A stretch of DNA of 64,000 nucleotides. Origin: Spirosoma sordidisoli (lineage in GTDB: Bacteria; Bacteroidota; Bacteroidia; Cytophagales; Spirosomataceae). The stretch lies in the NCBI RefSeq assembly GCF_004138325.1, contig NZ_SBLB01000013.1:47789-111788 (forward strand), written 5' to 3'. How positions within the stretch are numbered: the stretch's first letter is position 1; each line of letters begins with the position of its first letter. Shown here piece by piece: positions 53,381 through 62,445 of this stretch. The notes beneath the pieces were generated by a model. That model was given only the letters and a program-made list of their open reading frames with translations, was not told the origin of the DNA and did no database searches. A program made the position numbers and the translations under genes.

Positions 53381-53413
53381 AACTCCGGCGCAATAGTCGT
53401 TCACGCCGGAGTT
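53381..53413. terminator. Bidirectional terminator-like hairpin between coupling protein and AraC gene
   Basis: AACTCCGGCG (53381-53390) and CGCCGGAGTT (53404-53413), 13-nt loop, overlapping the stop codon region of the convergent AraC gene. Confidence 0.65.
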
Positions 53414-54233
53414 AATAAAACTTTCCTGGCTGACTCATGCACAAACTTTGCTCAGCCAGCTGCTTCATGAATGCGCTGGGTGCTAATCCGGTGAAGAATT
53501 TAAAGTCCCGAACCAGATGGCTCTGGTCGTAATAACCATAGCTGACAACCAGATCGGCCCAGTCCGGCAGGGTAGGTTGCTGAGTCAGTAACTGAGCCAG
53601 CAATGCTTTATACCGGACAAACCGAATCATGGCTTTGCCTGAATACCCTACCTGGTGCTGAAACCGGAGTTGTAGGGTGCGGACCGAGAGGTCATGTTGT
53701 TGGGCAACGGCTTTGATAGGATCTACGAGCGTGTGCCGAAAGTGCGGAATTGTATCCAGCAGCGGTTGCATAGCGGTATTCATAGGGGTCAGATTCCTCG
53801 CTGCGAAATCACTGAAGCACTGGGTACGCTCGTCCGTTGAGGACAGATTGGCCAACTGTGTCCACAAGTCGGTCAGGACAGCCAGTTCCAGCACGACATT
53901 TGTGGCCACCTGACCCGGTTGCCGAAGCAATTGGCCAAACAGCCGATAGAAGCCATTCAGGGTAAACATGACGACCATCAGATCAGCACTGGCCTGTAGA
54001 TTGTAGCGCAGTAACGTCTGCAAAGGACCGATTATCGCCACACGTTGAATCGTATAGTACTCCTTACCCAACCAGATGGGTAGCTCGGAGCCAAAATTAA
54101 ACGCCAGCAGCATCTCATAGTTGGGCAGTAGCTGTTGCGACACGGTAGGCACTTCGGGGGGCTGACGAACCACGTAGAAATGGCTGAATACACGCGATAA
54201 TCGGTCATCGGCTTCAATCAATTGCGTCTCCAT
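53412..54233 (-). CDS. AraC family transcriptional regulator
   Basis: 273 aa from the ATG at 54233 (METQLIEADDRLSRVF); starts at 54242 or 54272 are possible. N-terminal sensing part (YEMLLAFNFGSELPIWLG), then two helix-turn-helix units ending with HQVGYSGKAMIRFVRYKALLA and the DYYDQSHLVRDFKFFTGLAPSAFM motif (here VSYGYYDQSHLV). It is divergent from an NmrA-type reductase gene, which it probably regulates. Confidence 0.85.
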   Translation of the reverse strand: METQLIEADDRLSRVFSHFYVVRQPPEVPTVSQQLLPNYEMLLAFNFGSELPIWLGKEYYTIQRVAIIGPLQTLLRYNLQASADLMVVMFTLNGFYRLFGQLLRQPGQVATNVVLELAVLTDLWTQLANLSSTDERTQCFSDFAARNLTPMNTAMQPLLDTIPHFRHTLVDPIKAVAQQHDLSVRTLQLRFQHQVGYSGKAMIRFVRYKALLAQLLTQQPTLPDWADLVVSYGYYDQSHLVRDFKFFTGLAPSAFMKQLAEQSLCMSQPGKFY

Positions 54234-54283
54234 ATGTGGCATTTGCTTTCGTTTTCGTACAAGTGGGGCCATTGTAGGTAGCC

Positions 54284-54291
54284 TACTTTTG
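54284..54291 (+). promoter_or_regulatory. Candidate -7 element TACTTTTG of the NmrA-type gene
   Basis: TACTTTTG fits TAnnTTTG and lies 36 bp upstream of the ATG at 54327. Confidence 0.4.
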
Positions 54292-54326
54292 TAGCGTTGA
54301 TTAACAATCAACCAATTCGTAAACAC

Positions 54327-55229
54327 ATGAAAACGCCCTTAGATTCAGTTCATCAAACTACGCCCGGCATCCTCATTACCGGAGCGACAGGCAACATCGG
54401 CACTGAGTTGACCAAACTCCTGGCCCACATGAGTATCCCGTTCCGAGCAATGGTTCGCCATGCAGAACAAGAAACGAAACTGGCCTCATTGCCGGGCGCA
54501 GCGGTCGTGGCGGGTGATTTTAACGACGTAGATTCGCTGGCTGATGCCCTGCACGGCATAGAGCGTGTCTTTTTGCTGACTCCCTCTTCCGAGCAGGCTG
54601 AAGAACAGCAACTGCGCTTTGTTGGTCAGGCTAAACAGGCTGGTGTTCAGCACATTGTTAAGCTCTCCCAACTGGCCGCTGACGAGCAATCGCCCGTTCG
54701 GTTTCTGCATTACCATGCCGTCGTGGAGCGGGCCATTCGGGAGTCGGGAGTAGACTTTACCTTTTTGCGGCCCAACCTGTTTATGCAAGGCTTGCTTAGT
54801 TTTCGCTCGACTATCGCCGGGGCGGGTCAGTTTTGGGCCCCCATTGGCAACGCCCCCGTCAGTGTGGTGGACGTGCGCGACATTGCCGCCGTAGCCGTGG
54901 CCGCGCTAACCCAGGCGGGTCACGCCGGAAGAAGCTATACGTTGACGGGTCCCGACTCGCTCACTCACGCGCAGATGGCCAGTCAGTTGGCAACCGCTCT
55001 TGGCAAGCCTGTATCGTTTGTGAACGTTAGCCCGGAACAGATGCGGGCTGCACTGAACCAAATCAGTTTTCCAGCCTGGCAGGCGGAGGGGTTAATTGAA
55101 GATTATGCCCATTACAGCCGCCATGAAGCGTCAGCAGTCTCATCGGATGTGCAGGCCGTTACGAGGCAACCCCCGCGCCCCTTCGCCGAGTTTGCCAGGG
55201 ATTATGCCGACACCTTTTTGCCTGTCTGA
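54327..55229 (+). CDS. NmrA-like NAD(P)-binding SDR protein
   Basis: 300 aa from the ATG at 54327. TGATGNIGTELTKLL is the cofactor loop. GVQHIVKLSQLAADEQSP, FTFLRPNLFMQGLLSF and VVDVRDIAAVAVAALT follow the QOR2/NmrA pattern of atypical SDRs. No classic YxxxK. Likely a redox sensor or reductase for quinone-like compounds. AraC-type control from the divergent gene. Confidence 0.83.
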   Translation: MKTPLDSVHQTTPGILITGATGNIGTELTKLLAHMSIPFRAMVRHAEQETKLASLPGAAVVAGDFNDVDSLADALHGIERVFLLTPSSEQAEEQQLRFVGQAKQAGVQHIVKLSQLAADEQSPVRFLHYHAVVERAIRESGVDFTFLRPNLFMQGLLSFRSTIAGAGQFWAPIGNAPVSVVDVRDIAAVAVAALTQAGHAGRSYTLTGPDSLTHAQMASQLATALGKPVSFVNVSPEQMRAALNQISFPAWQAEGLIEDYAHYSRHEASAVSSDVQAVTRQPPRPFAEFARDYADTFLPV

Positions 55230-55235
55230 CGAAAC

Positions 55236-55285
55236 AAAAAAAGGTTCGCTCTGCCGCGGAGAAGTACGTTTTCTCTACGGCAGAG
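55236..55285 (-). terminator. Terminator-like hairpin with T7 on the minus strand
   Basis: CTCTGCCG (55249-55256) and CGGCAGAG (55278-55285), with GGAGAA/TTTCTC inside. The A7 at 55236-55242 is T7 for minus-strand transcripts. It would also close the plus-strand NmrA-type gene. Confidence 0.6.
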
Positions 55286-55420
55286 TGAGCCATCTACCGG
55301 TGCCTTCGCTTCCGGGTACACTTCCAAATAAGCAAGATATCCTCGTCAGTACTCAACCCAGCCCCAATTGGACGATTGCAGCAGGAAGTATGAGCTACTG
55401 AGCTTGTAGACGACGGTCAC

Positions 55421-56068
55421 CTACGCAGATCCGGTGGATACGGTCAGGGCTTCCCACTGCGCCATATCATACGCATCCTGACCCAGTAGCAAATGTAGGG
55501 GCGGGTTAGGCTCTTTGGCAATTTGAATCATGGCGGCTGCGGCCTTCACCGGATCGCGGGGCAGGTTGCCCCGAATCTGTTTCTGATGAGCCGCTTCCGA
55601 CTGCCGCACCAATGCATACTCCTGCATTGACCCTGCGGGAATCCGCATCGAACCCGACGAGAGAAACTCGGTGCGGAAATAACCCGGTTCCACGATAGTT
55701 ACGTTGATGCCGAAGGGAGCCACTTCGGCCGCCAGCGATTCGGATAAGCCCTCAACGGCAAATTTGGTGGCACAGTAAATGCCCCAGCCGGGAAAGCTAC
55801 TCGTAATGCCGGCAATCGAAGAAAGGTTGAGGATATGCCCGGTCTGCTGTTGTCGCAAGTGGGGCATCACCTGACGAATTACGTTTAACGTCCCAAACAC
55901 GTTACCCTCGAAATTGGCCCGGGCTTCGTCGTCGGTTAGTTCTTCCAGACTACTCAACTGTCCATAACCCGCGTTGTTGAGTACCACATCAATTCGCCCA
56001 AATTGCTCAATAGTAGCCTAAATAGCCTGTATCACGCTGGACTCAGTCGTCAGATCGACGGCCATGGA
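55421..56068 (-). pseudogene. SDR gene with internal stop, 5' end missing
   Basis: The main open part starts with VLNNAGYGQLSSLEELTDDE (NNAG motif) and goes through LSSIAGITSSFPGWGIYCATK, the Ser and YxxxK pair, with PGYFRTEF near the end. Upstream, in frame, a TAG follows AVDLTTESSVIQAI, and the cofactor loop TGxxxGIG is absent beyond 56068. A nonsense change plus loss of the first ~50 codons make it a pseudogene; the active site is still readable. Confidence 0.72.
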
Positions 56069-56537
56069 CAGAAAATTAGCCCATTCGATGTCTACTGCCC
56101 GACGCAGTTTTAGTACTTGACTATTTTTTGAACTATTACACTTTAGGCTTACTGTAAGGTTTTTCCAGTGTCCAGTATTGATCAATTTTCCGGTTGACAT
56201 GTACAAACAGCCTGTTCAGATAATATAATTTGTCATCAGTGATTGCCCCCATACATTTGTCTTACGGTTTGGCTACGGAATGGAGAATAATTGTATGACG
56301 TGATTTTTTGACGAATAGCAAGGCCAGAGTAAGTAACTCCTTCCTCAGATGTAACATGAATCATTTAAAAGTCAAAATAAAACTAATTGACATGAAAAAG
56401 ATACTATCAGATCACTTGGTAGAAATCCTGTTCATGGCATTATTAGCGGCAAGTTCAACCTCCTCTTTATTGTACTTCATCACACCACTAAATTCGTAAC
56501 ATTCAGTTGATGTGAAGTTTTTCAAATTCCTGTAAGC
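56069..56537. other. Gene-poor region with a possible tiny membrane protein
   Basis: 469 bp. An open 35-codon frame at 56392-56499 (MKKILSDHLVEILFMALLAA plus a short tail) could be a small single-helix protein. Otherwise A/T-rich with no repeat of the window families. Confidence 0.3.
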
Positions 56538-57623
56538 ATGTTTAAAGCGGCAATAAATTTCTTGAGAGTGAACAACAAGCGATTGGTTGCATTGGCTTTG
56601 TTCTCCTTAATTTTTTACGGCTCATTCTTTTTTATGTCGTACGTGGTCAACCCAGCACAGACCATACGAAGTGTTACGAGTCAGAGAAATTTTTCTTTAA
56701 ATCTTCTGATTTTTGTGATTGAGTCAGTGATCACTCATTACATTTTAATTTTTGAAGTAATACTTCCTGCTATGCGCAAAGAGCGCAGTCGTTCTAAGGT
56801 ATGGGCAATCGGGATACTGTTCTTTCTGGTAAAATTTACCTTCAATTACTATTCCTTTTTAGTTGAGCGAAGGGATCAGGAGCGCAGCAGTACTTTGTCC
56901 TCTTCAAGTGTTTTGCCTGAGAACAGTGTTATCTGGTTATTACTCATGTCTTATCTGTACGTCCTTGTTATTAGTTTTTCCGCAGCGCTGCTGGTCGAAT
57001 GGGTTCAAAAAGGAAAAGAGCGTATCCTGCTGGAGAAGCAAAAAACCGAAGCCGAACTCAGCACCCTCAAGCATCAGATCAACCCCCACTTTTTGTTCAA
57101 TTCGTTAAGCTTTATCTACGGAAAGGTCATTAAACAGGATAAAGAAACGGCCGATTCGGTACTAATGCTGGCTAATATTATGCGGTATGCTTTGGGGAAA
57201 AATACGGGTGTTGATGGTACGGTGAATATTATGGATGAACTGGAGCACATGAAAAATGTCGTTGAGATTAATCAGCGTCGCTATAACCACGAGCTGAACA
57301 TTTGTTATGAAGAACAGATTGACGATCAGTCAATCCGCATTGTGCCACTCGTGCTGATTACACTGGTTGAAAACGCATTTAAACACGGCGATTTACATGC
57401 CTCTGACCATCCTCTGTTCATCAAAGTAGATAGCTCAATGAACGAGTTCTCGTTTGTCATCAGAAACAGAAAAGGAAAAGGTCGCAAAGAGTTATCCAAT
57501 GGCGTGGGGCTTCGAAATATCACTCAGCAGCTCAGTTTGACGTATGGCGAACGTTGTCGATTTATCGTGGAAGACGACGACATGGATTTCAGTGTTTCAC
57601 TAAACATATCGTTTCCTGTATGA
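56538..57623 (+). CDS. LytS-type sensor histidine kinase
   Basis: 361 aa. Four to five membrane helices in the first ~170 residues (LVALALFSLIFYGSFFFMSYV; LLIFVIESVITHYILIFEV; VWAIGILFFLVKFTFNY; ENSVIWLLLMSYLYVLVISF). Then HQINPHFLFNSLSFIYG with the phospho-acceptor His region (around residue 183) and a degenerate HATPase part (LITLVENAFKHGDL, NGVGLRNITQQLSLTYG). The stop overlaps the response-regulator start (ATGA), so the pair is coupled. Confidence 0.9.
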   Translation: MFKAAINFLRVNNKRLVALALFSLIFYGSFFFMSYVVNPAQTIRSVTSQRNFSLNLLIFVIESVITHYILIFEVILPAMRKERSRSKVWAIGILFFLVKFTFNYYSFLVERRDQERSSTLSSSSVLPENSVIWLLLMSYLYVLVISFSAALLVEWVQKGKERILLEKQKTEAELSTLKHQINPHFLFNSLSFIYGKVIKQDKETADSVLMLANIMRYALGKNTGVDGTVNIMDELEHMKNVVEINQRRYNHELNICYEEQIDDQSIRIVPLVLITLVENAFKHGDLHASDHPLFIKVDSSMNEFSFVIRNRKGKGRKELSNGVGLRNITQQLSLTYGERCRFIVEDDDMDFSVSLNISFPV

Positions 57624-58348
57624 TAGACTGTATCATAGTTGATGATGAGCAACACGCCATCGATCTGCTAAAGGAACATATTGATAAGGTGCATTTTTTG
57701 CGTCTGGTAGGAACCGCTACAAACCCAGTAAATGGATTGGCAATGATCGCTGATCTCAAGCCAGGCCTTGTGTTTTTGGACGTACAAATGCCCAACCTTT
57801 CCGGCCTTGAAATGCTCAAACTTATTGGCAAAGACTGCCATGTCATTATGACTACTGCTTACAAGGAATATGCGCTGGAAGGCTTTGAACATGCCGTGGT
57901 GGATTACCTGTTGAAACCAATTTCTTTTCTGCGGTTTTTGAAAGCGGTTAACCGTTTATGGATCATTCACAATAGTATCCGCCCAGCCAATGAGCAAGAT
58001 TATTATGTGTTTGTCAAAACCGAGCAGAAGGGAAAGTTGCTAAAGATCGATTCGCGCCGGATTACTTACATTGAGAGCCTGGGTAATTATGCAACCATTC
58101 ATATGGATGATCAGCGAAAGATCACGGCTTATCTAAAATTGAGAGAACTGATTGAGCATCTTTCTCCTATGGGTTTCGTTCGCATACACAAGTCTTTCAT
58201 TATTTCACTGAGTCATCTAACCGCTATAGAAGGTAATCTGGTACGCATATTGAACGAAGCGCAACCCATTACAATTGGCGAAGCGTATAAAAAAGATTTC
58301 TTTGAGCTGATCAATGCTAAATTGCTTTCCCTGCCCCCGGATAATTGA
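57620..58348 (+). CDS. LytTR-type response regulator
   Basis: 242 aa from the ATG at 57620, which overlaps the kinase stop by four bases. Receiver domain: CIIVDDEQHAIDLLKEH with the DDE acidic pair, LVFLDVQMPNLSGLEML (phospho-acceptor Asp near residue 55) and MTTAYKEYALEGF. LytTR domain: GKLLKIDSRRITYIESLGNYATIHM and MGFVRIHKSFIISLSHL. Controls a target through LytTR repeats; the neighbouring 58-62 kb genes are candidates. Confidence 0.92.
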   Translation: MIDCIIVDDEQHAIDLLKEHIDKVHFLRLVGTATNPVNGLAMIADLKPGLVFLDVQMPNLSGLEMLKLIGKDCHVIMTTAYKEYALEGFEHAVVDYLLKPISFLRFLKAVNRLWIIHNSIRPANEQDYYVFVKTEQKGKLLKIDSRRITYIESLGNYATIHMDDQRKITAYLKLRELIEHLSPMGFVRIHKSFIISLSHLTAIEGNLVRILNEAQPITIGEAYKKDFFELINAKLLSLPPDN

Positions 58349-58572
58349 ATGAATAGAGACGATTCATTATGATTCTAGCTAAAGGTATTTACAGTAAATA
58401 TCTTTTTTATCTCACGACTACTCGTAGCCGTTACCAGGCATTCAATGAAAGCGATGCCTAAAATATCCTAGCAAACAAGACAAATGATTTACCAGTCGAA
58501 TAGCCTTTTTCGAGGCTAAGTGCAACCCTATTTGCTAAAAATCAATGTTCAACTTAACAACTTATCAAAATC

Positions 58573-59454
58573 ATGAAATGTAATTGCCTGCTATCAGTCT
58601 TATGGCTGATGTTACTCATATTCAGTGGAACAATGACAGACAGTTTTGCCCAGAGCAAAACCGACGCGGTCATCATGCTGGATGGAGAACGAAAAGAAGG
58701 GAAAGTTATCGGAATTCAAGCAAACACCGTCAAGTTTAAGTACGCCGGAGAAGAGCTTGAATACGAGCTGCCAAAAGAGAAAATTAGTAAAATTCAGTTT
58801 GCTGCCGGCCGTGTTGAGGTGATCAATGAGGCCCCGCAAACGGCCGCATCTCAGTCTTCACAACCGGCTCGATTTGCATCAGCCCCGACGGACCGCAAAA
58901 ATAAAATAGCGGTGTTGCCTTTCCTGTTAGTGACCAATGAACCCGGGATACAATCAGACCCGATGAGTAAACGATTGCAAGCCAATTGTGCCAGCTCCTT
59001 CCGGCAAAATACCTCTAACATCATCGTGCAGGACCCGCTGACGACGAATCGGTTATTGGCAAAAAACAAAATTGATCTGAATGATGCCGCTGCGGTCGAC
59101 CCTGAAGAGCTGGCGGTCGTGCTTGGGGTGGAGTATGTCGTTTTGGGTACGGTGGACGTAATGAACAAAGGCACGATCAGTACCGGGAGCGCGGCTACCA
59201 CGTACAAGGACAAAGCAAGCCTAAACCGGGACAAAAACAGCCGAGACACAAAAGCGTCGGGTAGTGCCGTAACGAGTAACAATACCATTACAAACGCCAA
59301 TTACGAGACCAAGGTTGCCCTGACTATCTATACGGACCGGGGAAGCACCTACTACGACAAGTCCAGAGGTGCGTTTGGTAACCAGATCGATTCGTATTCG
59401 AATACGTTGGATTACCTCATCAAGCGTACCCCTTTCGGTACGAAGAGCCGATAA
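58573..59454 (+). CDS. Exported protein with CsgG/LpoB-like fold
   Basis: 293 aa. Signal peptide (residues 1-26, ending SFAQ). DAVIMLDGERKEGKVIGIQANTVKF is a small beta domain seen in Bacteroidota exported proteins. From about 112 on, KIAVLPFLLVTNEPG, RLQANCASSFRQNTSNIIVQDP and LAVVLGVEYVVLGTVDVMNK follow the fold pattern of CsgG/LpoB-type proteins. It could act as a periplasmic activator or outer-membrane assembly factor. Name by pattern only. Confidence 0.6.
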   Translation: MKCNCLLSVLWLMLLIFSGTMTDSFAQSKTDAVIMLDGERKEGKVIGIQANTVKFKYAGEELEYELPKEKISKIQFAAGRVEVINEAPQTAASQSSQPARFASAPTDRKNKIAVLPFLLVTNEPGIQSDPMSKRLQANCASSFRQNTSNIIVQDPLTTNRLLAKNKIDLNDAAAVDPEELAVVLGVEYVVLGTVDVMNKGTISTGSAATTYKDKASLNRDKNSRDTKASGSAVTSNNTITNANYETKVALTIYTDRGSTYYDKSRGAFGNQIDSYSNTLDYLIKRTPFGTKSR

Positions 59455-59897
59455 TGAAGCCAATCAGACAAGCGGGTGCCAAAATGCCCAGTGTTCCAAC
59501 GGATTCATAAGCCCGTTCGTGCTGCTACGGCTTGCTTTAATCACCCGGCCTTGTTGACGCTTCCCAAAAAGCCCTGCTGGCTTCTTAGCTGGGTGTCACC
59601 CGTGAGACGTTCAGCCATTGTAGTACTGGCGTGACTTACATCATGTCATAATCGTGCGGTTCGTCACGCGCTGCTACGATCCGTGATGTTCAACTTTGCA
59701 AAGAAGACAACACCCGCTTACCCGGCCTTGCATTAAACTGCTCATATCAAGCTGGGTTTCTCCTGGTGTACGACTAAAACACGCTGCTACCAGCATTGAC
59801 TAATGCCAGGTACTGATGGCGGTAATTGGCCAATCCGCCAATCTGATTTTCTCTCAATCCGGCCAATCTTTTTTTCACTTAAAACAACATTCATGTT
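59455..59897. other. Intergenic region with a second copy of the twin CRP-like promoter
   Basis: 443 bp without a gene. The twin boxes and TTTG element are at 59630-59698. The promoter points to the plus strand, with about 200 bp of leader before the PorT-like gene. Confidence 0.5.
59630..59698 (+). promoter_or_regulatory. Twin CRP-like boxes plus CAACTTTG element
   Basis: CGTGACTTACATCATG (59630-59645) and CGTGCGGTTCGTCACG (59653-59668) are 23 bp apart, exactly as at 5621/5644. CAACTTTG follows with TTTG at 59695-59698, 42 bp after the start of box 2 (41 bp at 5685). Confidence 0.55.
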
Positions 59898-60500
59898 ATG
59901 AAAACCATCGGAAGTTTCAGTGTCGTATTGGGCATGTTGCTTATATCGACATCCACTTTTTCGCAAGTTTCCGCAAACTTTGGGCCTAAATTTGGCATCA
60001 ATTACAGCCAACTTTCATTCTCCGGAGCGGACAGGAAAATCAACAATCGGTATGCCACCGGTTTCCAGGGTGGGGCCTTTCTGCGCATCAATGTTGGCCG
60101 GTTTTACCTGCAGCCTGAAGCAGTTTTCAACGAAAAGGGCAGCAAGATCTCTTTTGATGCCACTCCGGGCAACAGGATCGATGGGAAGGTAAAACTACAG
60201 TCCCTGGATATACCCCTACTGCTGGGGGTCAAGCTTATCGACGGCGAACGAATTAACTTACGGATTATGGCTGGTCCCATGTATTCGCGACAATTAAAGA
60301 ATGAGTCGGCTGTCTTAGAAAAGCTTTCACCCAGCGCACGTTTCAAACAGCACCAGTATGGCTATCAGGCCGGGCTGGGGATAGACCTGGCCAACCTCAT
60401 TCTTGAGGCCAGGTATGAAGGCGGCCTGGAGAAACTAATCCCTGAGTTAGATGGTCGTCCCGGTTCATTCGCTTTCAGCGTAGGCTTCAAAATACTGTAG
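59898..60500 (+). CDS. PorT-like outer-membrane beta-barrel protein
   Basis: 200 aa. Signal peptide (about 22 residues, ending TFSQ), then VSANFGPKFGINYSQLSFSG and alternating strands: GFQGGAFLRINVGRFYLQPE, KLQSLDIPLLLGVKLI, YGYQAGLGIDLANLILEARYEGG, ending FAFSVGFKIL. Fits the PF13568 barrel family. About 200 bp after a candidate promoter; followed 17 bp later by a SnoaL pseudogene. Confidence 0.8.
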   Translation: MKTIGSFSVVLGMLLISTSTFSQVSANFGPKFGINYSQLSFSGADRKINNRYATGFQGGAFLRINVGRFYLQPEAVFNEKGSKISFDATPGNRIDGKVKLQSLDIPLLLGVKLIDGERINLRIMAGPMYSRQLKNESAVLEKLSPSARFKQHQYGYQAGLGIDLANLILEARYEGGLEKLIPELDGRPGSFAFSVGFKIL

Positions 60501-60517
60501 CCGTAACCACCATTCCT

Positions 60518-60880
60518 ATGTCAGAGGGAAATAAGGCTGTATTACTAACAGTAAATGCGTGCGTCGCCCAGGGCGACAGTGAAGGATTTCTGTCCTTTTG
60601 CACCGACGATTTTTCTTAAAGTTTTGTAGTCGAGAAGCCTCAGCAAGGTAAGGAAGCGGTTCGAGCCTATATGAAAGCGCAATACGTGGCACCACCGATG
60701 TTCAGGGCCGACAATCTGATTGCCGAGGGGGAGTATATTTCGGCAATTGGCTCGATCAGCCTGAAGGATGAAAGTGGGGAAATGATTGAGTAGGCTTACT
60801 GCGATGTGTGGCGTTTTCGCCAGGGCCAAATGGCCCAATTGAAAGCTTTCGCTATCAATACGTTTACTAAACAAGAATAA
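60518..60880 (+). pseudogene. SnoaL-like gene with two in-frame stops
   Basis: One frame runs 121 codons from ATG 60518 to TAA 60880, with TAA at codon 34 (60617-60619) and TAG at codon 92 (60791-60793). The rest reads as an intact SnoaL-type protein: QGDSEGFLSFCTDDF, VEKPQQGKEAVRAYMKAQYV, YISAIGSISLKDESGEM and a CDVWRFRQGQMAQLKAFAIN end. Two nonsense changes with no frameshift. Confidence 0.65.
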
Positions 60881-60885
60881 ATGTT

Positions 60886-62025
60886 ATGAAAAATTTTAGA
60901 TTAGTTACAGCAGTTACTGCCTTCTCTTTACTGCTGTCTGCTGGTTGTGAGAAAGAACTGGATACGGTAGATAACCCGAATTTAGCTCAACAGAACGCTA
61001 CCCAAGACGAGCCAAAAGCGGGTTCGGGCAGTTTCGCTCCTTATGAACCGCAATACCGCGCTTTGCTTTACCGGGCACTGGGGAATGTGGAGCCAACGCC
61101 CTGTAATAAAATTACGCCATTGCTTTTATGGACTGGCAAGCAAATTCTTGGTTGGAAAGAGAAGGCAGGATTTGTTCTTTCAGATACACTAGAAGGAAGC
61201 TTAAGGATGGTGGAGTTGGCTACTTATCATACAGCGTATTTTCAAAACAGTCCTGCTGAACAATATTATGGGCTTAACGGGGAATACACCCAGCCAATAA
61301 ACAAAGGCTTTAGAGCACTGAAACGCTTCTGGGATATTCAGTCGAACAACATCATTGTGGTTGGCATGCATGGTTCCATGCTGCAGGACCGGAGAAAAGT
61401 GGTTAGAACGTTTCAAGTAGGATATGGCTATAGTGCGTACAAGGCTAATCAGTATGCCGACTCAGTAGCCACTTTACTGAAAACCTACCCGGAATACCTT
61501 AACGGAATTCATCCTGTTTTTACACTTAATGCATTTGCCGCCCCGGATACAGCCTATCCTGGTGTTGGTCAGGTGACGGCTAAAATTATCATGGGTGATG
61601 GCTTCTTGCAGGCCTATGAAGAGCTTGGTTACGGAGACGTTGCTCCGCAGGCTACTCTGGCCCATGAGTTTGGGCATCAGATTCAATATCAGTTGGGTAT
61701 ATTAAAACCGGGTATGAAACTAACCCCGGAAATTGCCCGCCGTGTCGAATTGATGGCCGATGCGTACGCTGCGTACTTCTTGTCGCACGCCCGGGGAGCG
61801 GCTATGCAGTGGAAGCGAGTGCAACAATTCCTGGATGTGTTTTTCAATAAGGGTGATTGCGAGTTTAACAATAACACGCACCACGGTACGCATACCCAAA
61901 GAAGGGCTGCCGCCGTGTGGGCGTACAACCTGGCGAACGATACCCGCAAACAAGGTGGTATTTTATCCAGTCGGGAATTTGCGAGACTGTTTGATGCTGA
62001 ATTACCAAACATTGTTAAACAATAA
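60886..62025 (+). CDS. Zinc metallopeptidase-like lipoprotein
   Basis: 379 aa. Lipobox LSAGC at about residues 17-21. Zinc site HEFGH at residues about 260-264 (TLAHEFGHQIQYQLG), and a third ligand plausible in RRVELMADAYAAYF about 25 residues later. This is the HExxH...ExxxD arrangement of gluzincin-type proteins. The C-terminus holds THTQRRAAAVWAYN. Probably works at the outer membrane surface or in the periplasm on unknown peptides. It begins 5 bp after the SnoaL pseudogene. Confidence 0.78.
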   Translation: MKNFRLVTAVTAFSLLLSAGCEKELDTVDNPNLAQQNATQDEPKAGSGSFAPYEPQYRALLYRALGNVEPTPCNKITPLLLWTGKQILGWKEKAGFVLSDTLEGSLRMVELATYHTAYFQNSPAEQYYGLNGEYTQPINKGFRALKRFWDIQSNNIIVVGMHGSMLQDRRKVVRTFQVGYGYSAYKANQYADSVATLLKTYPEYLNGIHPVFTLNAFAAPDTAYPGVGQVTAKIIMGDGFLQAYEELGYGDVAPQATLAHEFGHQIQYQLGILKPGMKLTPEIARRVELMADAYAAYFLSHARGAAMQWKRVQQFLDVFFNKGDCEFNNNTHHGTHTQRRAAAVWAYNLANDTRKQGGILSSREFARLFDAELPNIVKQ

Positions 62026-62044
62026 TCTTTAACCGATAATAGCG

Positions 62045-62073
62045 AAGAAGGCGGATGGAAATCCGTCTTCTTT
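62045..62073 (+). terminator. Terminator-like hairpin after the metallopeptidase gene
   Basis: AGAAGGCGGAT and ATCCGTCTTCT form an 11-bp stem with one mismatch and a short loop, followed by TTT. It lies about 20 bp after the stop. Confidence 0.55.
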
Positions 62074-62091
62074 AAGATAGAAAAGAAACGT

Positions 62092-62445
62092 ATGCAGTGC
62101 GAGGCCCAACAGAATGACGAACACAAAAGAGCCATACGAGCCATTCAGGACTCAATGAACGTGTTGAGTGGAAAATGGAAAATCTCCATAATTTCCTCGA
62201 TTTGCTACTACGGAAAGCGGAGATTCTCTGACATTTCGAACGACGTTGTCGGTATTACCAATAAGATGCTCAGTAAAGAATTGAAGGAATTAGAAGTCCG
62301 CCACTTGGTCAGGCGAACGGTGTTGGATACCTATCCCATAACAGTGCAGTATGAACTGACGGAGCAGGGCAAAACATTGCAGACGATTATCCATAAGCTG
62401 ACCGAGTGGGGATTAGCCCATCACAAAATACAATTTGCCCAGTAG
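62092..62445 (+). CDS. HxlR family winged-helix regulator
   Basis: 117 aa. AIQDSMNVLSGKWKISIISSI is the family's opening, but the cysteine usually found before the tryptophan region is displaced (an MQC at the very start and Cys at SICYY). GITNKMLSKELKELEVRHLV and TVQYELTEQGKTLQT are the recognition and wing segments. No divergent partner; it may control the metallopeptidase gene upstream or a distant target. Confidence 0.85.
   Translation: MQCEAQQNDEHKRAIRAIQDSMNVLSGKWKISIISSICYYGKRRFSDISNDVVGITNKMLSKELKELEVRHLVRRTVLDTYPITVQYELTEQGKTLQTIIHKLTEWGLAHHKIQFAQ

Noticed and set aside
56308..56499. 63-codon frame before the LytS kinase as a full gene
   Set aside because: It starts at a non-ATG codon and its first half is not protein-like; only the last 35 codons could be a small membrane protein, mentioned as such.
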